Part shown: positions 56,379 to 64,000 of the stretch, piece by piece
Layout of the letters: every line of letters begins with the position of its first letter
How positions within the stretch are numbered: position 1 is the first letter of the stretch
Source: Nitrospirota bacterium
Lineage (GTDB): Bacteria > Nitrospirota > Nitrospiria > Nitrospirales > Nitrospiraceae
Direction: 5' to 3'
Assembly (NCBI GenBank): GCA_030682135.1
Contig: JAUXQT010000043.1
Location: 41,473-105,472 of the forward strand
Length of the DNA: 64,000 nucleotides
Translations under genes and position numbers: made by a program
The notes under the pieces: model-generated
Told to the model about the DNA's origin: nothing
Seen by the model: only the letters and a program-made list of their open reading frames with translations
Database searches by the model: none

Positions 56379-57650
56379 TTACCGGTTCATCGATTGGAGA
56401 AACTCCTGATTGGTCTTGGTGCCGTGCAGCTTGTCCATCAGGAACTCCATGGCTTCCATCGTTCCAAGTGGACTCAGCACCTTGCGCAGAATCCACATCT
56501 TATTGAGGCGATCCTTGTCCACCAGCAATTCTTCTTTTCTCGTCCCGGACTGGCTGATATCGATGGCTGGAAAGAGCCGCTTGTCGGCCAGGCGGCGATC
56601 GAGATGGACTTCCATGTTGCCCGTTCCTTTGAATTCTTCAAAGATCACGTCGTCCATCCGGCTGCCGGTATCGACCAGCGCCGTCGCCATAATAGTCAGA
56701 CTGCCGCCATTTTCGATGTTGCGGGCCGCGCCAAAGAACCGCTTCGGGCGCTGGAGGGCGTTCGAATCCAATCCTCCCGATAGCACCTTGCCGCTTGGCG
56801 GGGCAATTGTATTGTACGCACGAGCCAGACGGGTGATGCTATCCAGCAACACCACGACATCTTTTTTATGTTCGACCAGCCGCTTGGCCTTTTCGAGCAC
56901 CATTTCTGCCACCTGCGCATGGCGCTGAGCCGGTTCATCGAACGTAGAACTGATGACTTCGGCCTTGACCTGCCGCTGCCAGTCGGTGACTTCTTCCGGC
57001 CGTTCGTCGATGAGCAACACGATCAAGGTGACTTCTTTATGGTTCTTCAGAATGGCCCGAGCGATGGCCTGCAGCATCATCGTTTTGCCGGTTCGGGGAG
57101 CCGCGACGATCAGTCCACGCTGACCTTTGCCGATCGGGGTCGTGAGCTCCATCACGCGGGTGCAATATTCTTCACGATCGAACTCGAGGTTCAGACGCTC
57201 TTCGGGATAGAGCGGCGTCAGGTTATCGAAGAGGATCTTGTCGCGGGACACTTCTGGATCTTCGAAATTGACCTTCTCGACCTTCAGCAACGCGAAATAC
57301 CGCTCGCTCTCCTTCGGCGGTCTGATCTGACCGGAGACGGTATCACCGGTGCGCAAATTGAAACGCCGAATTTGAGAAGGGGATATATAAATATCGTCAG
57401 GGCCTGGGAGATAGTTCGAATCGGGAGCGCGCAGAAATCCGAATCCGTCGGGGAGCGTTTCGAGCACGCCCTCGCCAAAGACTACGCCATTATTCGCGGT
57501 TTGCGCCTGCAGAATCGCGAAAATCAATTCCTGCTTTCGCAGATTCGGTGCGCCATCGATCTTGAGATCGCGCGCCACCTCATTGAGATCGGCGATAGAT
57601 TTCTGCTTCAGCTCCGCGAGATGCATAACCTCCCCCTTCGTTTGTGTCAT
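56379..57650 (-). CDS. rho: Transcription termination factor Rho
   Basis: A 423-residue hexameric RNA helicase. N-terminal domain with [16 protein letters not shown], cold-shock-like RNA-binding part with [13 protein letters not shown], Walker [11 protein letters not shown], Walker [14 protein letters not shown], and the Q- and R-loops. The start is ATG at 57650 with GAGAGG six bases upstream; ATG at 57626 gives the conserved MHLAELK but its GGAGG is too close. A promoter at 57988-58016 would give a leader of about 330 bases. Confidence 0.97.
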   Translation of the reverse strand: MTQTKGEVMHLAELKQKSIADLNEVARDLKIDGAPNLRKQELIFAILQAQTANNGVVFGEGVLETLPDGFGFLRAPDSNYLPGPDDIYISPSQIRRFNLRTGDTVSGQIRPPKESERYFALLKVEKVNFEDPEVSRDKILFDNLTPLYPEERLNLEFDREEYCTRVMELTTPIGKGQRGLIVAAPRTGKTMMLQAIARAILKNHKEVTLIVLLIDERPEEVTDWQRQVKAEVISSTFDEPAQRHAQVAEMVLEKAKRLVEHKKDVVVLLDSITRLARAYNTIAPPSGKVLSGGLDSNALQRPKRFFGAARNIENGGSLTIMATALVDTGSRMDDVIFEEFKGTGNMEVHLDRRLADKRLFPAIDISQSGTRKEELLVDKDRLNKMWILRKVLSPLGTMEAMEFLMDKLHGTKTNQEFLQSMNR

Positions 57651-57987
57651 GAGTATCCTCTCAAGCCCTTAGCTGCGTCGTCATCGGCAGCGCTCGCACG
57701 TGGTGAACCATGGGAAATTGTCCAGAAACCGAATGAATGGCAATGTCTTCGATGATCGTATGTCGTGTGTGTTAACTAAAGAGGGTGACCCGTGAAGGAC
57801 TTAATCGCTTATGCCCGTCGCTAATCAGGGTACGGCTCTGTCTCATAACTGCGGATATTGTCGCAAGGGAAAACTCATGCCGAGCTGAATGTCTCTATGG
57901 CCTAAACGATTGTGGCTTGTTTCGAGATGCGCCCCGGAAGTCTTCTTGTGTGGAGAGAACGCTGATCCGAGCTGAGATATTGGTCCA
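57651..57987 (-). promoter_or_regulatory. Long 5' leader of rho
   Basis: No coding frame on either strand of this gap is supportable. Together with the promoter at 57988-58016 it predicts an untranslated leader of about 330 bases for rho. Many bacteria use such leaders for Rho autoregulation, but no specific element is recognised here. Confidence 0.55.
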
Positions 57988-58016
57988 AGGATAACGCGGG
58001 CGACGTGCCTTGTCAA
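57988..58016 (-). promoter_or_regulatory. Sigma70 promoter of rho
   Basis: On the minus strand TTGACA (58016-58011), 17 bases, then TATCCT (57993-57988). The -35 is perfect. Confidence 0.72.
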
Positions 58017-58170
58017 TATGAATCACTTTCTATTTTCACCAACCCTCTTTCCCTAAGCCCGGTGAGGCAAAAAACGTCTCTGCCGAATCTGACGATACGG
58101 ATACGCCAGCCTTGCAGTTGCAGCCCAAAAGAATGGTGTGATACATGAGGAACGTCCCTAGAGGTACATC

Positions 58171-58584
58171 ATGGCACATGACGACGAACAGGAACAGCAC
58201 GAGCGAACATTTACGTTATCCGAGGCTAACCACCTCATCCCCCAGCTGAACTCCAAGCTGATATCGATCCAGCAGGCCAAGGCCGTCCTGGCTCGAACAA
58301 AGGATGAAATTCAGAAAGCTAGCGCACGGGCGGAATACGGCGGAGGCAGCACTGTCGGCCATCTGTATATCTCCGGTCTTCAGCAAGTCAGTACGAATCT
58401 TCAGGCGATCCAGGAGCTTGGCATCCTGGTGAAGGACCTGGACCTTGGCCTCTGTGACTTTCCCCATCTTCGTGATGGTCGAGTGGTCTATCTCTGCTGG
58501 AAGCTCGGAGAGCAAGAGGTTCGCTGGTGGCATGAAACGACTACCGGCTATAAAGATCGCTGTCCCATCGAGGATCTTGCCTGA
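58171..58584 (+). CDS. DUF2203 family protein
   Basis: A 137-residue DUF2203 protein: TFTLSEANHLIPQL at the start, a long helical middle, and VKDLDLGLCDFPHLRDGRVVYLCWKLGE then WWHETTTGYKDR at the end. Function unknown; it is cytosolic by sequence. It lies 34 bases before the YciI-like gene. Confidence 0.88.
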   Translation: MAHDDEQEQHERTFTLSEANHLIPQLNSKLISIQQAKAVLARTKDEIQKASARAEYGGGSTVGHLYISGLQQVSTNLQAIQELGILVKDLDLGLCDFPHLRDGRVVYLCWKLGEQEVRWWHETTTGYKDRCPIEDLA

Positions 58585-58618
58585 GCTCAACATTTTATAG
58601 TGCCGTCGAGGTATCAAG

Positions 58619-58897
58619 ATGAAATTCGTTATTCTCGGATTCGACGGCCCCGACGGGGAAGCCAAGCGAAAAATCTATCGCCCTGCGCATCTCGCCAAGA
58701 TGGAACCCCTCGACGCACTAGGCCGGGTTGTGTTGGCCGGTCCGCTCACGGATAAAACCGGAAGCCTGATTGTCATTGAGGCGGACTCGCTGGAAGAGGC
58801 ACAGCAATTCGCCCGCGAAGACCCCTATACCGTCCATGGTGTGTTTGAACGGGTCGAAGTCCATCCATTCGTTCAAGTCTTTCCGAAAGCGCGCTAG
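58619..58897 (+). CDS. YciI-like protein
   Basis: A 92-residue YCII-domain protein (dimeric alpha/beta barrel fold). Motifs: RPAHLAKMEPL, GRVVLAGPLTDKTGSLIV, and EDPYTVHGVFERVEVHPF. Family members may be small enzymes with a His/Asp pair; the function is unknown. The ATG at 58619 follows the DUF2203 stop by 34 bases. Confidence 0.9.
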   Translation: MKFVILGFDGPDGEAKRKIYRPAHLAKMEPLDALGRVVLAGPLTDKTGSLIVIEADSLEEAQQFAREDPYTVHGVFERVEVHPFVQVFPKAR

Positions 58898-58989
58898 TCC
58901 TAGGCCTGCGGGCCACGCGTCGTACCCCTAATACTTGCCCCTGCTTTCGTTGCATTGCCCCTTCACCAATCGAGCGGTATAGTTGTCTG

Positions 58990-60255
58990 ATGAAACTGCA
59001 CCAGCAACTACTCTACCCTCTCATATTCTCACTCATTCTATGGGGAGCTCCGGCAATGGGTGCCGCGACGAAAATCGTCGTCGCCGATAGCCAGTACGTC
59101 ATGGCTGACGGCGATACCTTGGCCGTTGCAGAAGAAAAAGTCCTCCAGCGAGCCCAACGCAAAGCGGTAGAAGAAGCAGGCGTCTATCTTGAATCTACCT
59201 TCCACGATATAGAACGTGAGACTGGGGGGATCAGCACCCAAACCAGTTCACTGGAAATCAGAACGATTGCCGCCGCAATTACAGAGACTATCATCCTCGA
59301 ATCCCGACGCTCCTTCGAGCGGGATCGTCCCGTCTTCTTTGTCCGCATTCTCGCCACGGTCAATATAAGCAGTCTCGCGGAGGCCATACGCCGATTGCAA
59401 TCCGAGCAGCAACTCGCACAACACTTTCTCCAGCTCCAGCAGGAAAACCACCGATTGCGCTCCCAATTACAAGAGCTTCAACAGCAGCCGATCGGTGTCC
59501 GAATGTTGGCTATTGAGCCGGGCGGAAATTTCGCCGCACAGCAACGCGCGCGCGTGCTATTGGAAACTGCGCTCCACACACATAACTTACGAGACAAAAT
59601 TCAGCTCAGCACCGACGCCTCCATACTCGATGACCGTTACGTCGACCCATTGATCGTACGAGGCCAAACCTATCTCCGGCTGGTCTCGCTGGCCTTTTCC
59701 CAGCAGGCTCAGCCCTCGGACTATTCGGACTATCTGGATAAAGCCAGGATAGACTTTGATCGCGCAATCACACTCGACGACAAAAATGTATGGGCATGGG
59801 TTGGGAAGGGAGATACATCCACCTGGTTGAAACAATTGGACGAGGCCACCACTGCCTACGAACAAGTCCTTGAGCTCGATCCGTTTGCCGATATCGCCCG
59901 CCAGCGACTCATCGGCGCATACACGACGCAAGCGCGCCACCAGGCAGAAACCAAATCATGGCAGCAGGCATTGACCACACTGAAGAAGTTAATTAATGCC
60001 CAAACGCCTGAAAGCTGGATCCCCTATCAAAAGGAGGCCTATGCGCTTCGAAGCGAGATCTACATCAAGCTGAATCAGCAGGAGCGGGCAATTGAAGATC
60101 TGTCCACTGTTATTCGGGTCGACCCCACCAATGCTGCGGCCCTGGTCAACAGGGCAAAACTCTATCGAGAACGCCTACAGGGGCGACTCGCCAAAGATGA
60201 CCTTGAGCGGGCCTGCGTCCTCGGGTCCAACCCTGCCTGCGAGCAATTACCATGA
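58990..60255 (+). CDS. Exported coiled-coil/TPR protein
   Basis: A 421-residue protein with a signal peptide (residues 1-25, ending AMGA). Residues ~28-120 resemble the LPP20/FlgT-N type domain (GDTLAVAEEKVLQRAQRKAVEEAG). A coiled coil follows (about 135-165, rich in Gln and Leu), then TPR repeats (about residues 250-410; ATTAYEQVLELDPFADIARQRL and ERAIEDLSTVIRVDP). Probably periplasmic scaffold; partner unknown. Confidence 0.82.
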   Translation: MKLHQQLLYPLIFSLILWGAPAMGAATKIVVADSQYVMADGDTLAVAEEKVLQRAQRKAVEEAGVYLESTFHDIERETGGISTQTSSLEIRTIAAAITETIILESRRSFERDRPVFFVRILATVNISSLAEAIRRLQSEQQLAQHFLQLQQENHRLRSQLQELQQQPIGVRMLAIEPGGNFAAQQRARVLLETALHTHNLRDKIQLSTDASILDDRYVDPLIVRGQTYLRLVSLAFSQQAQPSDYSDYLDKARIDFDRAITLDDKNVWAWVGKGDTSTWLKQLDEATTAYEQVLELDPFADIARQRLIGAYTTQARHQAETKSWQQALTTLKKLINAQTPESWIPYQKEAYALRSEIYIKLNQQERAIEDLSTVIRVDPTNAAALVNRAKLYRERLQGRLAKDDLERACVLGSNPACEQLP

Positions 60256-60336
60256 CACCTCACAACATATTGAATACGCAATCCTTTCTCACGAGCAGGT
60301 AACCGATCCATACCCACTGAAGCCATGCCGATTAGT

Positions 60337-60366
60337 TTGACAGGGCGAAATCCACATCTCTATAAT
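60337..60366 (+). promoter_or_regulatory. Near-consensus sigma70 promoter of the oxidoreductase operon
   Basis: TTGACA (60337-60342), 18 bases, TATAAT (60361-60366). Both hexamers are perfect, suggesting strong constitutive expression of the operon that starts at 60586. The expected leader is about 215 bases, in a gap (60256-60585) with no gene. Confidence 0.85.
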
Positions 60367-60473
60367 ATGCGCGCTTCAACGGCCAGGATTGTCTATCTTC
60401 TGACAAAGCCAGCAGCTCAGGACAAAAGGCCTAAGCCACTCTTGTTAGATGGCCCGAAATTTCACGACGGTGG

Positions 60474-60497
60474 GCCTTCTGCGAGGTTGCAGGAGGC
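60474..60497 (+). promoter_or_regulatory. Leader hairpin before the oxidoreductase operon
   Basis: GCCTTCTGC (60474-60482), loop GAGGTT, GCAGGAGGC (60489-60497) form a 9-bp stem with one G-T pair. No T-run follows. It may protect or regulate the leader; low certainty. Confidence 0.35.
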
Positions 60498-60585
60498 ATA
60501 GAAAAAGCTTACAGTGAGAAAGATACAGATCATCGAAAAAATTGTGTTTCTCGTTCTTTAACCCCTTGCCGGAGAGTAAGCCGTA

Positions 60586-61221
60586 ATGACTCAGTATCGC
60601 GTCCTTCCAGGCCCGGAACATTTCCTTCCTCCATCGGCTGCGAGCATGGGCATTTGCTTGCCTAACCCTGGGGAAGCCCACATCAACGGTGTGATCGTCC
60701 CAGAGGAAAAGGCATACGAGGAAGCGGCGAAACAATTCCTCATGGCCAAAGTGCCGACGATCTTCCCTGGCCCCTTAGTTCTGTGGGCATGGAACGAGAA
60801 AGCTGCCAAAAAGGCAACCGCCATCCGTCACTTGTACAATACGCTTAAGGAATGTGTGCAGCCAGGGCAGACGCCCATGCTGATTCCAATGCCGGACTAC
60901 CGCCCCAAATACCCAAAGATCAACCCTGAAGTCGAAATCAATCCCAACCACCCGAATCTGACCATCTGGCACAATAAGATTGATTGCTGCATGTTCGTCG
61001 GGGTCCATTGCCACCAGGCGAACTTGGCACTCAAAATCATTCGGGGCGGTACCTCCTGCTACACGATCGCAATGTGCGCTCAGGCCGGCCATGAGGATGC
61101 GATGTTGTCCTTCCGCGACGCATCGGTCGAAAAGATCATGAAACTGGCCGAGTGGGTGAGAAAGTTGAAAGGGACAGTCCAACCACGGCTGACGTCAGCC
61201 AAAAGCGGAGCCTCAAACTAA
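60586..61221 (+). CDS. CO-dehydrogenase-beta-like subunit of a 2-oxoacid:ferredoxin oxidoreductase
   Basis: A 211-residue protein that heads the oxidoreductase operon. It resembles the CO dehydrogenase beta/acetyl-CoA synthase epsilon subunit family (DHS-like fold): residues ~20-190, with GPLVLWAWNEKAAKKATAIRH, and a Cys/His-rich IDCCMFVGVHCHQANLALK then SCYTIAMCAQAGHEDAML. In Nitrospira and related rTCA bacteria, five-subunit 2-oxoacid:ferredoxin oxidoreductases contain such an extra subunit, thought to help oxygen tolerance or partner binding. It may bind a nucleotide or stabilise the complex. The ATG at 60586 has GGAGAG upstream. Confidence 0.8.
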   Translation: MTQYRVLPGPEHFLPPSAASMGICLPNPGEAHINGVIVPEEKAYEEAAKQFLMAKVPTIFPGPLVLWAWNEKAAKKATAIRHLYNTLKECVQPGQTPMLIPMPDYRPKYPKINPEVEINPNHPNLTIWHNKIDCCMFVGVHCHQANLALKIIRGGTSCYTIAMCAQAGHEDAMLSFRDASVEKIMKLAEWVRKLKGTVQPRLTSAKSGASN

Positions 61222-61261
61222 ACCGTTTGACGTTCTGACGAAAGCAAAAGGAGGCCGATCC

Positions 61262-62470
61262 ATGGCAGACACACATTCGGTCATCGGCACAAAGAATAAA
61301 AAAGGGCAGACATTCACCGACACCTGGAAGATGATGAACGACGCGCCACGCACGCCGTCATTCTATACGGGCAGCGAAGTCATCAAGGAAGCCCTCCGGC
61401 GGGCCAGCTGCGACGTAATGATTGCCTACCCGATTACCCCACAGAGCGAAGCGGCCGCCTTGATCGGCGAACTCTTTGCCGAGGGATACATCGGCGACTA
61501 CTTCCGCGGCGAGAGCGAATTCGCTGTCATGTCGCAATGCGCGGGAGCAGCCTTCGGGGGCGCGCGCGTCTTTACGACGACTGCGGGCCCCGGCACGATG
61601 CGCGCGATGGAGAATTTCCCGATGTGGTCCGGCGCACGATTGCCGATCCAGATGATCGTCACCTGCCGCGGCATCAATTCGCCGCTCTCGATTCAGCCCG
61701 ACACACTCGAAATCGCCTATCTATTGAATACCGGCATGCTCGTCTGGCATGCGGAAACCGCGCAGGACTTCTTCGATTGGATCCTCAAGGGCTACATGGT
61801 CTCGGAAGAGCCGGATGTCCACCTCCCCTTGGCACTGTGCTGCGACGGATTCTTCGTCACGCACACCAAGGACGTGGTCAATCTGACCCCGGCCGACATG
61901 TGCCTGCCTCCCTACGACCCTTACCGCTCGCCTGTGCCCTGCATGGACATGGAATGTCCACCGGTCCGGATGATGCGCGATCCCTTCGTCATGAAGAGCA
62001 ACTACATCAGCTACGCCACCCACGCATCCTGGCAACAGGAAGTCTGGGCAGCTGTGGAACGATCCCGTAAACACACGATCAAGTGGCTGAACGGCTTGAT
62101 CGAAACTGAAAACACCGATGCCGAAGTCATCATTGTGGCCTCCGGAACCGCGGTGTCTCAGGGCCGCGAAGCCATCCGCCTCCTCGAAGACGAGGGCATC
62201 CGTTGCGGTCTGGTCAAGGTCAAAGTCTTGCGGCCATGGCCGGGCGAGGAAATCCGTGAAGCTACGAAGAACGCCAAGCACATCATCGTCCCGGAGTTCA
62301 ATGTGACCGGATGGCTGGCTAAAGAAATTAAAGCCACTATCCCCAACAGCGAACGGGTACATGCAGGCCCGCGCGTCTGCGGCGGCATGACGATGCCACC
62401 GGAAATCATCGTTTCCGAAATCAAGACCCTGCTTGGCATACATACCGTGTCGATGGCCAGTCGCGGCTGA
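61262..62470 (+). CDS. porA: 2-oxoacid:ferredoxin oxidoreductase, alpha subunit
   Basis: A 402-residue alpha subunit. The catalytic fold shows MIAYPITPQSEAAALIGEL and TTAGPGTMRAMENFPMW, then the C-terminal domain II (VIIVASGTAVSQGREAIRLLEDEGIRCGLVKVKVLRPWPGEEI). It reduces CO2 with acetyl-CoA or succinyl-CoA in reverse TCA, or oxidises pyruvate/2-oxoglutarate; which one is not decided by sequence alone. The ATG at 61262 has AAAAGGAGG upstream. It follows the first gene by 40 bases. Confidence 0.93.
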   Translation: MADTHSVIGTKNKKGQTFTDTWKMMNDAPRTPSFYTGSEVIKEALRRASCDVMIAYPITPQSEAAALIGELFAEGYIGDYFRGESEFAVMSQCAGAAFGGARVFTTTAGPGTMRAMENFPMWSGARLPIQMIVTCRGINSPLSIQPDTLEIAYLLNTGMLVWHAETAQDFFDWILKGYMVSEEPDVHLPLALCCDGFFVTHTKDVVNLTPADMCLPPYDPYRSPVPCMDMECPPVRMMRDPFVMKSNYISYATHASWQQEVWAAVERSRKHTIKWLNGLIETENTDAEVIIVASGTAVSQGREAIRLLEDEGIRCGLVKVKVLRPWPGEEIREATKNAKHIIVPEFNVTGWLAKEIKATIPNSERVHAGPRVCGGMTMPPEIIVSEIKTLLGIHTVSMASRG

Positions 62471-62532
62471 TTGGATCGAGACAAGCAAGCACTAAACGCC
62501 CTGAATAAGGCGCACGTATTGAGGAGGCCATC

Positions 62533-63438
62533 ATGAGCAAGGAACGTATCAAAATTTCTGAAGACCTGTACGACATCATGCCGTCCGACTATCAAGACCT
62601 GGTGAAGAGCGCGACCTACGGCAAAGAAGACCGGGGCTGGAAGGATATCGGCAACAGCAAGGAACTGATCGAGCAGCATTCTCTCTGCGCCGGCTGCCCG
62701 GAATCCATGGCCTTCCGCTACATCCTGGCCTCCTTGCCTAACCCCGAAGACACCGTCATGGTCGGCTCCACCGGCTGTACCAGCTTGGTGTTCCCCATGG
62801 TGGCCGTACACAACATCCACTCCCTCTTCGGCAACCAGAACGCCATCGCCTCCGGCTTAAAGCGCGCCTTGAGCGTCCGCTTCCCTGGCCGGACGAAAGA
62901 CGTGGTCGTGCTGGCCGGCGACGGCGCCACCGTCGATATCGGCCTCGACATGACCTTACAAGCCTGGTTCCGCCAGGAAAAGTTCACCACGATTTGCTTC
63001 GACAACGAACTGTACGCCAACACGGGCGGCCAGGAGAGCGGTCTGATGCAGAAGGGCTTCGTCGCCAAGATGGCGCCTGTCGGCAAACTCTTCGACAAAG
63101 TCCGTCTGCCGGAAATCGCCCGTGAATCAGGCTGCCATTACGTGGTGCAATGCACGGTCAGCAAGCCCTCCCTCATTGAGAAGGTGGTCCGGAACGCGGT
63201 CATGATCTCGCGTGAAATTGGCCCGACCTACCTCCAGCTCTATACGCCATGCATTCTCGAAATCGGGAAGAACAGCATGGAAGGGCTCCAGGAAATGCGG
63301 GATTCTGAAAAGCCGACCGAGCGGTTCGCCTACAAAGAGTACATCAGTGAGCCAGCCAAGCAACTCCTGGCAGAGATGGCCGCCAAGGACAAGGAAAAGA
63401 AGGCCGCAGCCAAGCAGCTGGCCTCGCAGGGAGCCTAA
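62533..63438 (+). CDS. porB: 2-oxoacid:ferredoxin oxidoreductase, beta (ThDP) subunit
   Basis: A 301-residue beta subunit binding thiamine diphosphate and a [4Fe-4S] cluster. Cluster Cys are seen in LCAGCPESM and GSTGCTSL; the ThDP-Mg motif is GDGATVDIG ... FDNELYANTGGQ. The C-terminus is Lys/Ala-rich. It pairs with the alpha subunit in the same operon, 62 bases downstream. Confidence 0.93.
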   Translation: MSKERIKISEDLYDIMPSDYQDLVKSATYGKEDRGWKDIGNSKELIEQHSLCAGCPESMAFRYILASLPNPEDTVMVGSTGCTSLVFPMVAVHNIHSLFGNQNAIASGLKRALSVRFPGRTKDVVVLAGDGATVDIGLDMTLQAWFRQEKFTTICFDNELYANTGGQESGLMQKGFVAKMAPVGKLFDKVRLPEIARESGCHYVVQCTVSKPSLIEKVVRNAVMISREIGPTYLQLYTPCILEIGKNSMEGLQEMRDSEKPTERFAYKEYISEPAKQLLAEMAAKDKEKKAAAKQLASQGA

Positions 63439-63462
63439 TCCGATTCTGGAGGAGAGACGACC

Positions 63463-64000
63463 ATGATCAAGAAACGACTGAATATCCGGATGTCTGGATT
63501 GGGCGGACAAGGCGCCGTCACTGCCGCGCATGTCCTGGCCATGGCCGCCAACCGCGACGGCAAGTTTTCAATCTCCAATCCCTTCTTCGGCGCAGAGAAA
63601 CGTATGGCACCTGCGGAGAGCTATTGTCGGATCGGCATCGAACGGATCTACGACCGTGGCGAGTTGGTATTTCCCGACGTGATCCAAGTCTTTCACCCCC
63701 AGGTCATCACCATGGGAAAGAGCTATACCATGCCCTTCTATTCCGGTGTGAAGGAAGGGGGCCTCGTCATCATCAATTCCGCCCAACCGCTTCTATCTGA
63801 AGAAGATATTCAGCGGTTGAAAGATTTAAACGTCGCCTTGTTTTACATCGCAGGCACTGAGCTCGCCATCGAAGTTGCAGGGACCGAATTATCGACAAAT
63901 ATGTCTATGCTCGGATCGGTTGCGGGCATTACCAAATGCGTGTCGATGGAGGCTATAGACGGCGCCTTACAGGAACGGTTCGGGAAGAAGTTCGTCGCCT
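63463..64000 (+). CDS. porG: 2-oxoacid:ferredoxin oxidoreductase, gamma subunit (3' truncated by window)
   Basis: The frame opens with ATG at 63463 (GGAGGAGAGACGACC upstream) and stays open to the window end, giving 179 residues. The gamma-type fold shows RMSGLGGQGAVTAAHVLAMAA near the N-terminus and NPFFGAEKRMAPAESYCRIG, and TNMSMLGSVAGIT. It contacts CoA and the alpha-beta core. A ferredoxin-like delta subunit may follow outside the window. Confidence 0.92.
   Translation, partial: MIKKRLNIRMSGLGGQGAVTAAHVLAMAANRDGKFSISNPFFGAEKRMAPAESYCRIGIERIYDRGELVFPDVIQVFHPQVITMGKSYTMPFYSGVKEGGLVIINSAQPLLSEEDIQRLKDLNVALFYIAGTELAIEVAGTELSTNMSMLGSVAGITKCVSMEAIDGALQERFGKKFVA

Overview
This window looks like the chromosome of a Nitrospira-type, Gram-negative nitrite oxidiser (phylum Nitrospirota). 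The evidence is a GC-rich genome with an outer-membrane porin, a TonB system and several lipoproteins, a 2-oxoacid:ferredoxin oxidoreductase operon of the reductive-TCA kind with an extra CO-dehydrogenase-beta-like subunit, two bacterioferritins, and an imperfect palindromic intergenic repeat that I associate with Nitrospira genomes. That taxonomic call is inference from gene content; there is no rRNA in the window. No prophage, insertion sequence, transposase or CRISPR array is visible.

Region 1 (1-12.98 kb) is an iron and redox island. An iron-type ABC transporter (permease cut by the window edge, plus ATPase) precedes exbB-exbD-tonB. A divergent arrangement follows: apbE (FAD:protein FMN transferase) with a small lipoprotein gene on the minus strand, and on the plus strand a promoter overlapped by a Fur-box-like site driving a Com-like zinc ribbon, a porin, a lipoprotein, an FMN_bind protein with an ApbE target motif and a four-helix His-rich membrane protein. 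An HD-GYP protein and a di-heme c-type lipoprotein follow a terminator. Two unequal bacterioferritins, one with the haem Met and one with most of the ferroxidase ligands, close the island. Together these suggest uptake, periplasmic flavin redox chemistry and storage of iron.

Region 2 (13.1-24.5 kb, minus strand) is a compact housekeeping block: RDD membrane protein, mreBCD, mrdA-rodA, rng, dprA and topA, covering cell shape, RNA processing, DNA uptake processing and topology. A PpiD/SurA-like anchored protein (24.7-25.4 kb, plus strand) separates it from the next block.

Region 3 (25.5-38.7 kb, minus strand) holds branched-chain amino-acid and phospholipid genes: ilvB-ilvN-ilvC-psd-pssA, a T-box leucine riboswitch with terminator, a palindromic repeat, then leuA-cupin-leuB-NHL propeller-asd-DUF2905-spoIID-queA.

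Region 4 (38.8-46.1 kb) has a glutaredoxin-like gene running tail-to-tail into rnpB, an M48 protease, a C4 zinc-ribbon coiled-coil protein, tRNA-Ile(CAU), rpoD and dnaG, and a HIT hydrolase.

Region 5 (46.1-58.0 kb, minus strand) is rho, rpmE, prfA, prmC, murA and most of the histidine pathway (hisG, D, B, H, A, F, IE), split after hisB by a terminator and repeats. HisG is the short form and no hisZ is visible.

Region 6 (58.2-64 kb, plus strand) has DUF2203, YciI-like and TPR proteins, and then, behind a near-consensus sigma70 promoter, the 2-oxoacid:ferredoxin oxidoreductase operon, whose gamma subunit is cut by the window end.
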